In this document: one piece after another, positions 26,592 to 38,577 of the stretch
Position numbering within the stretch: the stretch's first letter is position 1
Layout of the letters: every line of letters begins with the position of its first letter
From: Ichthyophthirius multifiliis
Taxonomy: Eukaryota; Ciliophora; Oligohymenophorea; Hymenostomatida
NCBI RefSeq assembly: GCF_000220395.1
Contig: NW_004085908.1
Location: 1 to 64,000 of the forward strand
DNA length: 64,000 nt
Direction of reading: 5' to 3'
Translations under genes and position numbers: made by a program
The notes under the pieces: generated by a model
What the model was told of the DNA's origin: nothing
Databases searched by the model: none
Seen by the model: the letters and a program-made list of their open reading frames with translations, nothing else

Positions 26592-27833
26592 TCATAATTT
26601 TTATTTTAATATCGGAATAAAATTTTATATATATTCTCTTTCTATTTCAGATATATTTATAGATGAATTTTAAATAGCTTAAATAATTTCATTTATTTCA
26701 TATTTTATTTTATTTTGTTTAAAATAATCATTTAAAATATTTTAAGTAGTAAACAATAAATAATTTTCAAATTCAAATTCTGCATTTTCAACATATCCTA
26801 TAGTTTTTAAATTATTAATATATTTTAATAAAATTTTTTTTTACCATTCTATTATTCTAATTTAATATTAATTCTTTCATTATTTTAATCTGAAATTAAA
26901 TTAATATTATTTATAAATTAAGGTGTTTTCCCATAATTCCAATCCCAACTTTAAAATTCACTAATTTCTTTTTAAATAAAAGTATTCATTTTATGTTCAC
27001 ATTCTTTGATTTTAAAACTTCGAAATTTTAAACTTAATAAAAATTAATAAAAGCATCACTTATAGCTTCAAAAACCTTTTCATCAGATAAATCTTAAAAA
27101 AAATCTCTTAAATTACAAACTTAAGATATTACACTTTCTTATCCTTTACAATTTATATTTTTAGTTTCTGTGTTTATATATTTCCATAATTTTTTAATAT
27201 CAGCATTTAACAAAAGTGTTCCATGGTGTAAACACTTTTTATTATCACCTTATTTATTTCCCATGTTTGCTTAATAAGCTGAGCCTGATATCTATTTTTA
27301 TTTGGTAAAAAAGTGTTTGCTTGTAATTTTTTTTTTCATACTTTTTTTTCTTTAAATGTTAAATCTTTTCTTTTCGTTAAACCAGTACTTATCCCTAAAA
27401 TATTCATTGCTGATTGCAATATTTATACATTATCTTATCTCGGGTCTAATGAATATATATCTTTATCAAATATGGGCGTAATAAAGGTAAAACAAATATT
27501 TCCTATTTTAATTATTAATATATTTTTACTTTTTTTACCTAAATCATGATATACAGTACCTCCGCCTGTTTTTCTTCTAATAAAGGGAACATTTTCATTT
27601 ATGAGATTAAACATGTTACATTCTTTCCATTAATTTTGGTACTTACCAATTATTATACTTTAATCGTTTTTCCATAACATCAAACGTGGGTAAACTAAAT
27701 TATTTTCATATAAACTTTGCTCAAGTGCTAAATTAAAATATATGTTATGAGAATCTGTATAGTATATTTCTACTTTTTAATGTTTGTGTTTATTTAATTT
27801 AGAAAAATTAAAAGATGTTTTAAATACTTTCAT
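26592..27833 (-). CDS. LIPT1: Lipoate-protein ligase / lipoyltransferase (LplA/LIPT1 family)
   Basis: Transfers lipoate to the lipoyl domains of mitochondrial 2-oxoacid dehydrogenases and glycine cleavage H protein. Visible family blocks are YTDSHNIYFNLALEQ, RLMLWKNDQSIIIGKYQNQW, the RRKTGGGTVYHDLGN signature, KQISGSAYQ, LHHGTLLLNADI, and the C-terminal SWDWNYGKTP domain start. Introns lie at 27503-27538 (36 bases) and 26798-26844. The frame is lost by one base twice, in the T run at 27342-27349 (or the neighbouring run at 27327-27336) and at 27010-27013. With those corrected the product is 386 residues and complete. The start is the ATG at 27833; the N-terminus is basic and could be a mitochondrial targeting segment. 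Confidence 0.92.
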
Positions 27834-29080
27834 AGTTTCTTTTATGTATATAGTTAATTTTGTATTTATTATAATTTTTTTATTTTTATTATCTTTAATT
27901 TTTTTAATAAAAATCAAACTAGCTATTTTTTTTTTTATTTTTATTGCTCATTAGTTTTATTAAAATTAGTTAAAAAATAATCGTTTTAACATATTCTAAT
28001 ATCCAATTAAAAGAGTAAACCTATAAAAATTAAATAATTATTTTTTATTTATCTTAATAATTATATTTATGACATTAAAAAATTTAAATGCAATTAATAA
28101 GCTAGCTAATAGAATAATTTTATAAATTAATTAATTTTTATAATGCAATATATTAACTTAAATAATAAAATTTGTATATATATTTAAATTTATATTGCTT
28201 ATATAATAATATTATAAATAAAAAACAAATATAAATAAATATTACGTAATTTTTAAAATGAACAAATTAATTGCTATATAACATAAACTTTATAAAAAAT
28301 ATAATAATTAATTTTTAATTTATATATTTAAAAATTATTAGAATTTTTTATAAAAATAATTTCTTCTTTTTAACTATATACCCTAAATTTTAAATTACCA
28401 TCATCATTAATTACTAATTTTTATATTTGAATTTTCAAATTTCTACATTAATTTACTTAAAGATTAAAATTTTCGCTAAATATTTTCTATTAAAAGAAAA
28501 AATAACATGCCCTAAAAAAATTAATTTATATTTTAATATCAATTTTTTATTTTTATTTTTAAATTAAGAATCAGGATTTTTAAACGAACTTTTAAAAAAT
28601 TAAAGAATTTAAACAAATTTCAAAAATTAATTTGGATTTTTCTTTTTCTTTTTAGTAAAATAATTATTTTTATATTTAAATTAAATTTATAATACTTTTA
28701 AATAATAAATTATTAAGAAGATTATCAAATTTTTCCCAATATTGATTTAAAAAAATCATTAAAAAAGTCAATAATTTCATTAAATGTTTGAAAAAACATT
28801 GTAAATCACTTTACTAAAGTTAATAGGTAAAACTAAAAAATAATATAATTTAGAAAATGTTCTTCTATTTAATACTTTAATAATTAATTTATAATATTTT
28901 TTTTTAATTTAATAGTAATTTTATAATTCAATAAAAAATTTAATAATTAAAATCCAAATAAATTAATATTTAATAAATATATATAAAAAAATATTTATTA
29001 TTTACTTATTAAAAATAATTTATTTGATAAAAAAAATTATGAAAATTTTTATAAATAAAAATAAAAATTAATATTTTATT
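27834..29080. other. AT-rich spacer, possible coding remnant
   Basis: About 1.25 kb between the lipoate ligase start and the COQ6 stop. Around 28340-28500 a minus-strand frame (LVINDDGNLKFRVYS) reads without TGA but has no family resemblance or clear start. The rest is A/T spacer. Confidence 0.4.
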
Positions 29081-30468
29081 TCAATCAATCCATTCATATT
29101 TTTAAGGAGCAAAAGGATTTTACCCTGCAATCTTCTAAATATTGTTTTTAATAAAATTACAATTATTTAACAGATTAGCTCCGAAATTTCTGACCATTGC
29201 AAATCCCGCAACATCAACTTCATATAATTTTTTAAGAACTTCCATTGAAATTCCATTAAAATAATTAAAAACCTTCGCTTCACTTTCATATTCCTATAAA
29301 CTCATCAAGTCCCCAATAAAATGTCCAGCCCTAAAATTCCTAATAACACAATTGGAAAGGGAAATCGCATCATTAAATCCATTATTCAGACCTTATCCTC
29401 CATGTGGATGTATCGAATGTGCCGCATCCCCTATAAGTGCAATATTTCTGGCTATATATCTTCCAGATTATAGCTAAGCCAAAGGAAAAGCAAGTCTTTT
29501 ATTAATAATTTAAGTTACGAAAGGAGGCGGAACAAAGCTCTAATCATTAAAATTGAACGTCGGAGTCTACAAATTTGATTATTTAGATAAAGCGAAATTT
29601 AAAGTATTCAAAAAGTCATTATCGGACTATTTAATTAATTCTTCATATTAATATAAAGGCACAGAATATACTATAGAACTATATCCATCCCACAAAGGCA
29701 GAATTGCAAGAGAACTACCATTAATAAAATATCTTTAATAAGCCGTATTTTTTTCACTTTTGCTTGTCTTAATAGTGCATACGATACCCATTTAATTATA
29801 CATCCAACCGTATGTACCAATTTTTTTTTATTCTTTTACTACCGAATTCCTTCCGTCACTTCCTACAACTAATTTAGAAAACATTTTTCTTCCAGATTTT
29901 AATTTTACGATTTATAAATTTGAGTTCTCGTCGTCTTCTAAACATTCGATTTGGTCCGGAATGGAAAATTCTATAGTATTTAATTCTCTTATCCTTTTTA
30001 ATAAGCTTAATATTATATTGTTATTTTCAATTAAAGTTCCTAATTTATTATCATCGTCGTTCGGACTTCCTTAATGTTTAAATTTGATGTAACTTTAACC
30101 TTTTTCTTCCCATACTTGCATTTATTTAGTGTGCCCCAGTCTTTTTTTATCTAAATGGTCCCAAGCACCAATTGATTATAAAAAATTCTGGCTTGAATAA
30201 TTTATACTGTATACTCTTTAGTGAGGAATATCAGTTAGGTTTTCTTCTAATTTTTATGAATCTAACATTAAGATTTTTGCTTTTTAATTTTTGAAATACA
30301 TGCTGTTTGATAATGCACAGGCAAAACTTAAACCTACTGGTCCACATCCTATTATTTTTTATTTTTATTTTATTTATATTTTTATTTTTTACCTGATATT
30401 ATTATATCATATGTTTCTGTTTGACCTTGTTATAAAGTGCTAAATAGTTTGAATGTTTTTTTAATCAT
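29081..30468 (-). CDS. COQ6: COQ6/UbiH-type ubiquinone biosynthesis monooxygenase
   Basis: FAD-dependent hydroxylase of the ubiquinone pathway, expected on the matrix face of the inner mitochondrial membrane. The dinucleotide-binding motif IIISGCGPVGLSFA sits at the N-terminus and is split by the intron 30349-30392. VVGSDGRNSVVK is the family's DG motif in the middle, and LIGDAAHSIHPHGGQGLN is the second FAD motif near the C-terminus. The last is diagnostic for UbiH/COQ6. The spliced frame is exactly 448 codons (447 residues) with no frame breaks. The first ~20 residues (MIKKTFKLFSTLQQGQTETY) are basic and hydroxylated, consistent with mitochondrial import. Confidence 0.92.
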
Positions 30469-32383
30469 TTATATTGATTTGATATATATAATAATGTATT
30501 AATATTTTTTTAAATCTATATTGTTAATTTAGATATTAATTATTATTTTATAAAGTATATTAAAAATTTTCTTACCAATTATAATTTATTTATTTATTTA
30601 TAAAATTCTAAAAAAATCAAATGTATAGTAAAATATTTAATAAACTAAAATTTTAATAAAATGATATAAATTAATAATATGAAAATAAGTATACTCTATT
30701 AAAAAAACTTCTCAAATTTATATTATGAAAATCGAATAATTTATAATCAATTTAATATATGATTTTATATTAAATAAATATTAGTATTGCAAATATTTTT
30801 AAGTTACATTGGAAAAAGTATTTTTTAATTAATTTTTTGTTCAATTTTTTATGTTTTTAAAAATCATTATTTATTTTTATTAATACATAGTTTAAATACT
30901 TTTTGTTTTATAATTATTTGATAAATTAATTTTTCATATTTAAATTTTATTAAAATATAAAAACTTTTAATAGTTAATAAATAAATATATTTAAAAAAAT
31001 ATAATTATTAATAAACGTTAAAAATATTAAATATTTATGCTTTAGAAAAGTTAAATATGAAGTAAAAAAAATTGAGAATAAAATATAAAATGTTAAAGTC
31101 TAATAAATTAAAAACTAAATATTAAAAATAAATTATAAAAATTAATAAAAATTTATTATATGTAATTTATTAAATAAAAGTTAAAGATAAACAAGATAAT
31201 AATAAAAATATTAATTATAAAAATTATCAAAATTTATATTAATTTATAATAAAGAATAAAAAAAATAAACAATTAAAATCTTATAAAATATTAAAAAATA
31301 ATAATAAAAAAATACATGTAGCTATAAAATAAATATTCTAATTAAATAGTTTTATAAATAAATATTCTTCTAATGATAAATATAATAGGATTAATATTAA
31401 ATTTAAATATATATAAAATAATAGAAATAGAAAAAAAAAGTTATACATGATATATATTGTTAATATAATTTATACATATAGTAAAAGAATTAAACAATAA
31501 GAATAGAAACAATAAATTTAATATTAAAAAATATAAACAAATAAAAAAAAAAAAAAAAATAAGAATAAGAATAGTCAATTAATTATACAATACAAGTTGT
31601 AAAAAATGTTAAAATATATAAAAAAATTATGTAAATATATAAAAAGATTAAAATATAAATATATTTATATTTTTATATATTTATATATTTATATATTTAT
31701 AAATATATACATATTATTATAAATATATATAAAAAATTTTAAATATATTTATAAATTATTATATTATACTATTTTATTATATTGTAAATATTATTTTTTT
31801 AAAATAATTTATTATTTATAAAATAATATATTTTTTAAAAATTTTATATAATAGAATTTATAATTTTTTAAAAAATTTAAAGTATATATATATAAAATAA
31901 AAAAATTATAATAATCTATTTAATATTATAAAAAAATATTAAATGTAATTAAAATATTATATATTTAATATTATTAAAAGATATTATATTAATAAATGCA
32001 TATTTAAAATTGACTTTTTATTTTTAAAAAAATATAAAATTAAAAAATTGAAAATTATAAAATTAATATAATTTAATTTAATTTATTTTATTTAAATTAA
32101 TTTAATTTATTCAAAAATATATATAATATTTATTTTAAATCTATATATTTTAATATATTTAAATTTAATATAATTTTTATAAATTTCTTTATATTTATAT
32201 TATTGTTAATAATTTTATTTATTTATTTAATATATATTAAATAATCATTTTTTTATAATTATTAATTAAAATTTTTTTAATTTAAATTGAATTAATTCCA
32301 ATAAATTAAAATTACTTTAAATTAATTTAATTTAAATTTAATTAATTATATTTAATTCAATTTAGTTTAAATATTTTTAAAAA
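30469..32383. other. AT-rich spacer with short A/T repeats
   Basis: About 1.9 kb, nearly all A/T. It includes short TATATTTA-type repeats (31655-31720) and TTTAATTTAAATT-type tracts (32060-32350). Nothing gene-like is seen. Confidence 0.6.
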
Positions 32384-34539
32384 ATGTTCAAACACTTTAA
32401 ATAATCTTCTAATAGCGAATCTAAAAATAATAAGTATTACTTAACATAATAATTACCGTATTTATCTAACCATAAATCTGTTTAAAACTCAAACAATCAT
32501 CGCGATTTTTTATCTTAAATATAAAGAAAATAAAATTATGATATTAATTTATAAAGATAAATTAATAAATAAGTATACTAAACGTATTTTATTCATAAAT
32601 CTTTTGATTAAACTCCAGAATTAAATAAAATTATTAAAAATACTTTAATAGAAAAAACAAATGAATCTTAGTAAATAAATATTGAAAAAGAGCTAAATAA
32701 TTCTTAAAGATGGCATAAAATAAATCAGGTTCGTTCCTTTTAGGATTTAGGAAAAATTATGTTTCATGAAAAAAAATAAAAAAATACAGAAAATATAAAT
32801 ATAAATACAATTAAAAATAGATAATTTATTTATGATGAAAAGAATAAAAAAAATAAAAAAATTAATTACTAACTTAATATTTGGATAAAAAGGATAAATA
32901 AAAGCCATCAAAAAAAATATAATTTATATAAAGTTTAAGTTATTTAGAAGATATCTAAAAAAATACAAATTAAAATATAAAACCATTTACCACTCGTGTA
33001 TAATATAAGAGTTATTATAATCTATTAAATGAATATGTGTCATAAAACAAATTAAAAACCGAAAACAATAAAAATTCCTCTTAAAATATAGTTTCATTAA
33101 ATTACATTTAACCATTAAAAAATAAGACATCTCCAAAATTAAGTTTTGGAAGATTTATTAAATTTCAGAATATAAATGAATGTTTAGATATTATAATTTA
33201 TAAAATCACAAAAGATATACAAGAGGATAAATAATTAAATTCTTATATAGAAGATCAAACATTATTAACTACTTAATAATTCACTGACAACTTTATTTCT
33301 TATATAAAATTTATAATATTATACACTGAAATGAATAAAAATATCGAAAATAATAATTCTTTTTTAGAAAATAATATAACTTAATTTACTAAAATCCGAA
33401 AAAATATTTTCAATGTTCTTTTTCAAATTCTTAAATTAAAAATGAACGAACTGAGTGTAGAATCGAAAGATTTTGAAATAAATTTTCTAAAACTAAGTAC
33501 TAAATATATTATAGTTTATAATTTATATGAAGATTTGGGAGGTATTGATGGGTTAAATTTTTTATTAGATAATCTAATTTTAATAATATAGAATAAAATG
33601 GACTTTAATTTATAAATTTATTAAGAAAAAAAACAACTAATATTTACTTTAGTTTAGAAAATACTTTTAGATGAATATGATTATATACAAGAATTTTATG
33701 AAAAAAATCCTGTATATTTTACTTCTATAGAATATTTTTTAATTAAAAGTAATGTTTTTACACTTTTAACTAAACTAGAAAAACAAAATTCAGAAGAAAT
33801 AAAAATTAATAAAGTCCTAAAATTCGAAATTTTAAAGAAAATAGAAAATACACGAAATATTTTTATTCCCCAAAAATATTTTTTTGATTATAAAATATAA
33901 AAATAAATTGCAAATTTACTTTACTTAAATCGAAATTTCAATCATTATGTTAAAGTACATAACATAAACTATATTCTTTAAATTATTAAATAATTTTTAA
34001 AAGCCTTATATTAAGTTTAATATAGAGATTCTTTCATAAAAACAATCTAAAAAAAGCTAATATATCCTTTCGATTAAATTTTTTTGGATTCCGTTTATGA
34101 ATGTTTTATATAAACTGTGAATGAAAATGAAGTCGATAATTTTTAATGTTTTAAAATAGATCTTTAATTGAAATTTTAGGATTTATTTATATAAGGTTTG
34201 CCCTAATTTTTTATGAGCATTTAATATGAAACACTAATTAAGTTACTTTTTTAATAATTAGAAGATTTTTATATCACACATGCCTAAATTGAAGAACTTG
34301 GCATCGTAAAAGTTTTTGATAAATAGTTTATGAATTATTTTATTTCAACAGCATTTTGTTAGGGAATATTTTCTATTTATGATATTTATTCTGCTATACT
34401 TTATTTTGGTATTAGTAGTTAACTGATGCGTTTGTGGATAGATAACTTAGAAAAAGTTTTATTAAAAAAATTACTTTGGAATAAAAATTAAGTATTAATT
34501 TTTATAAACTATTTAAAAAAAATTTCTTTAATATACTGA
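32384..34539 (+). CDS. Hypothetical protein, ~718 residues, helical C-terminal half
   Basis: A long frame beginning MFKHFKQSSNSESKNN. The first third is rich in Asn, Gln, Lys and Ser and looks disordered. The rest is leucine/isoleucine-rich and probably all-helical, for example MNELSVESKDFEINFLKLS, LLDEYDYIQEFYEKNPVYF and LMRLWIDNLEKVLLKKLLW near the end. One base is missing in the A runs at 32846-32861; allowing for it gives 719 codons. No intron is obvious. It resembles large helical scaffold or tethering subunits in texture, but no family was recognised. Confidence 0.7.
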
Positions 34540-34679
34540 TTTTTAATTTGTTAATTTATATATTTTAAATTTTTATTTAAATAAAATAAGTTTATTTAAT
34601 ATGATTTATAATTATATAATTAATAAAAAAACTAAAAATAAAAAAACAAAAATTATACAAAAGTAAATAGATAAAAAAT

Positions 34680-36102
34680 ATGAGCTTAATAGATAAAACA
34701 AAATCATTAATATAATCTGCTGAAATACACTTTAGATAAGAAAGCTCTTAGAAAAAATTTTAAATTAAAACTAATAAAATATTAGCATAAAATAGAAATA
34801 CAAAATCATTAAAAAATAGCCTAACAAATAAGACATAAAGTATATGTAGAAATTAAATTTTAAGTAAATAATTTAAAATATCTAATGATTCTCTTATAGT
34901 AAATAATTCAAATAAATCACATGTACATAAAAAATTAAAATAAAAACACGTATAATTTATAAAATATATTTCTTATATTTCTAATTTTTCTACTTTTTAA
35001 AAAATAAATAAAAGGAAGATACACTTTTATTATAAAATAATATAACACTACCATCTATTTGTAAAATATAATAAAACATATTTTTTAATTTATAATAAAC
35101 TATAAAAAAGATTAAGCTGACAACATTGGATTATTCAAATATAGACAATTAAAAGACTTAAATTTAAGTGCCAAAAGCATATGTGTATACGACTCTGTTA
35201 ACGATAAAATATTACTCTCACATAAATCTAAAAAGTAACGAGAAATAGCATCACTAACAAAAATAATGACATGTCATATTGTTTGTTAATTAATATAAGA
35301 AAAAGTAATTAACAAAATTGATATTGTACAAATATCCAAACCTGCAGCCTAAATGATAGGAACTTCAGCAAATTTGAAATATGGAGATCAAATTACTATT
35401 TGGGATCTTTTACATAGTTTAATGCTGCCTTCTGGAAATGATTCTGCTTTTGCATTAGCTGTATTTTTTTTAATTATATTAAATTTTATTGTTTTGTTTT
35501 TAAAACAAAAACAAAAAAAGGAACATATTGGAAGGATATTATTATATAAAAAATTATTTAAAGAATAATAAATATAAAAAAATATTTAAATTTAGAATAT
35601 AAAATCAAAAGAAGCAATAAAAAAATTTGTATAAGAAATGAACAAATATGCCCGAGAATTAAACTTATTACAAACATAATATAGTAACCCACATGGATTA
35701 ATAAATAAATCTAATAAATCAAATGCAATTGATTAATGTAAATTATCAGCTTACTCAATGTTTTAAAGTGGATTATTTAGATAGGTTGTTAAATGTAAGT
35801 TATATACTTGTTAGGTTAAAAATAAAAATGGATAACTAAGAATATTAACATGGGAAAATACAAATAAATGTTTGTAGAAATTTTAAAATATTTGTGCTGG
35901 TTTAAAAACAGGAACTACTTGCTCGGCAGGACCTTGCTTAGCTACTTCCTGGAAAATAAATGACAGAAATTTTATTATTGTTTTATTGAAATGTTAAAAT
36001 TCGGAATAAAGGTTTGTGGAATCTCATAAAATTTTTGTTTGGATTTGCGATTAACTTAAAATTGAATTAAAATAAGAAGATAGAATTTTTTCGATAATTT
36101 GA
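34680..36102 (+). CDS. D-alanyl-D-alanine carboxypeptidase-like protein (peptidase S11)
   Basis: A homologue of bacterial DacA-type penicillin-binding proteins. All three active-site elements are visible in order: SxxK in REIASLTKIMT (serine codon at 35251), SGN in LMLPSGNDSAFALA (near 35430) and KTGT in CAGLKTGTTCSAG (near 35905). The family's LNLLQTQYSNPHGL segment lies between. An intron runs 35461-35520. The N-terminal part from the ATG at 34680 is low-complexity Lys/Asn/Ser and is joined to the catalytic part by an unclear splice near 35100, so the start is uncertain. Ciliates make no peptidoglycan; the role may be hydrolysis of bacterial wall peptides or another ester/amide substrate. 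No signal peptide was seen in the frame chosen. Confidence 0.85.
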
Positions 36103-36393
36103 ATATTTTTTTTTGTATAAAGTTATTTATTATATGTTTTATTTTTATTATTTTTTTTTGATTATAATTATTTTGTTTTTTATCTATTATTTATTTAAAT
36201 AATTAATATATGTATATTGATTTTTTTGTAGTTTATATTTTTTTAATTTTATTATTTTCGAAAAAATGCTATTAATTGTTGTTGCATTATTATTAATAAA
36301 ATATAAATTAAATTTAACAATATATAAATAAAAAATAAAGACTTAAATAAAAAATCTAATAGAAATAAACATTAATTTATATAGTTAAATTAT

Positions 36394-37347
36394 ATGACTA
36401 AATAATCAAAAACTGAAATGAGTCTATTAAGACTTAGTAATCCTTCTATATAATTTAGTTATGTTCCTCAAAAGTATTTACCAGGCATGATTACATTATA
36501 TAATGATAATGATTTTCATGTTGCATATAAAGTATTAATATTTTTTTTTTTTTAAATATTAAATTTATATAAACCTAAAAACTATAAGTTTAAATCAAAA
36601 CACCCAAAAAAATATTTAGTTAAACCAAATTCTTAAATTATTCCTCCTCATAAAAATATTCATATAAATTTAACAATGCATCCTTCTGTAAAAAATAAAT
36701 TACAAAAATAAAAAAACATAAAATAAATAATTAGGTATTAAATGAAAATATTAACTAATTTAAAGACAGTTTTTAATTATTAGCAATAAAAGTAGAGAAT
36801 AATGTATTTAAAAATATAATTTTATTTTAATCAAAAACATCTAATAAAATTATTAAAAAATAAAATAAAAAAATAGAACGAATCAACACTTGAATAAATA
36901 TTTAAAGACAACAAAAGTTTTAATTAAATCTAATATGCAAAATTAAAAATATATATACAATCATAAGATGATGGATCTATTTTGAATGATAACTTAACTT
37001 CCACTAATGTCCAATCATAAGTAAAATTAAAAAATAATTATTATATAAAAATATTGTAAATTTAGCTCGAATAAAATAGCAAAAAATATTAATCGTGCAA
37101 ATTAGAAAAATTAGAATGTAAAAATGTCAAAGAAAATCAAATTACTTCTTCAAAAAGTAAAATATAACACTATTATATTATTTTAAATTAGTCAAATTAT
37201 ATTTTTTATTTAAATAATATAGAAAAATCATCTAAATTCATTAAATAATTTTAAATTTTATTCATCTTTATAATTATGTATTATATATATAATTATTATT
37301 TTGATTAAGAAATCTAGAGATTATAATTTAATCATTTAAATTTATGA
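36394..37347 (+). CDS. MSP/VAP-domain protein with C-terminal membrane anchor
   Basis: Starts MTKQSKTEMSLLRLSNPSIQF. The N-terminal ~95 residues fit a major sperm protein domain as in VAP proteins: YLPGMITLYNDNDFHVAYK, then KHPKKYLVKPNSQIIPPH, equivalent to the VAP FKVKTTAPKKYCVRPNSG.I.P core. A basic, Gln/Lys-rich middle follows, and a hydrophobic segment near the end (ILFIFIIMYYIYNYYF) is a likely tail anchor. VAP proteins sit in the ER membrane and bind FFAT motifs at contact sites. Intron 36532-36588; the spliced frame is 299 codons and intact. Confidence 0.8.
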
Positions 37348-37554
37348 AAAAATATTTAAATTTTTATATTTTATTAATTAGTTATATAACATAATAAAAT
37401 GTATTATTTTTGTAATTTTTTAAAAAATCATATTTTTTATTAATTTTATTTCTTAAAAACAAAATATTATTAATATTAATTATTTAATTTTTAAAAATAA
37501 ATCTATTATCAAAATCTTTATTTGATTTATATTAAAATAAATATATAAAAAATT

Positions 37555-38253
37555 ATGGAAGTTGAAGAAAATAATTAAAAATTAAATACAAAAATATTCA
37601 TTGAAAACAATTAATAATAAAACACTGAAGATAAAGCCTATTTATTTTTTGATAAAATTCGTTTAAACCAAAATTAAAATCTTGCTTAATTTCAAAATTT
37701 GATAAACCAAAGTCAATAAATAGCTTCAAACTATCAATTAATACAATAATTTTTTTATTTTTTCAATTTTAAACTCGAACCAATAAAATAACAACAAAAT
37801 ACATAATTTATTACCTTCAAATTTACAGAAAACCAAAAAGAATATGATTTTCAAATAGAAATACAAATCGAACCCAAAAGAGATTTTCTTTCTCTAAAAT
37901 TAATTACAATCAATATTATAAATATACAATCTATACAAGATTAATTATTTTACGTGATGCAATAATTGTAGTTTAAATTTCCTTCTATATGCATACAAGT
38001 GGAATAAAAAAAAGGTATAATTTTTAGTACTTCTATATTGGGAAATTTAGACGAAAATATTGTTATGTGGCTTTTGATTAATATTGATAGACTTATTATC
38101 GTTAATATAAATTTATAAGATTTGCTAAATTAAATGTTTATGAAAAAATCTAAATAAACAGAAATTATTATATAATTTATGATTGATAAAATATGCTAAG
38201 ATTTCAAAATATATAAATCAAATATTGATAATTTTGATTTTGAAAACAAATGA
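37555..38253 (+). CDS. Hypothetical protein, 232 residues
   Basis: Intact single-exon frame MEVEENNQKLNTKIFIENN to TGA. Residues ~85-150 alternate in a beta-strand pattern (FITFKFTENQKEYDFQIEI, then FLSLKLITINIIN) followed by helices, suggesting a small globular alpha/beta domain. The C-terminus is helical and hydrophobic. I considered a kinetochore Spc25-like fold but could not support it. Ordinary codon use for the window. Confidence 0.65.
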
Positions 38254-38577
38254 ATTTTTAATTAATAAATAAAAGTTTTATTAAATTTTTCAATTTATTT
38301 TATAATAGTAAATATTTATAAATAATAATTATTCTTAAATAATATTTATTTTTTATACAATAAAAATTAATTATACAAAAAAACTATAAATAAATAAAAA
38401 CGAAATAAATACAAAATAAAAATATAACTGAATAAAAATTATATTGTTATTTTGTTAATAATTAATTGCCTATAATTTATTATTAAATATAGAAATATAA
38501 TCTACAATTATTAATTAAGTAAATAAAATTTATTAAAATATTTATATATATTTTTATTAATTAAAAGATATCGAAAA
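38254..38577. other. AT-rich spacer
   Basis: 324 bases of A/T sequence between two plus-strand genes. It presumably contains the calpain promoter; no motif can be named. Confidence 0.6.

Noticed and set aside
37555-38253. Kinetochore Spc25-like globular domain
   Set aside because: Only the alternating strand pattern resembles it; the remaining residues and the C-terminal helices do not fit.
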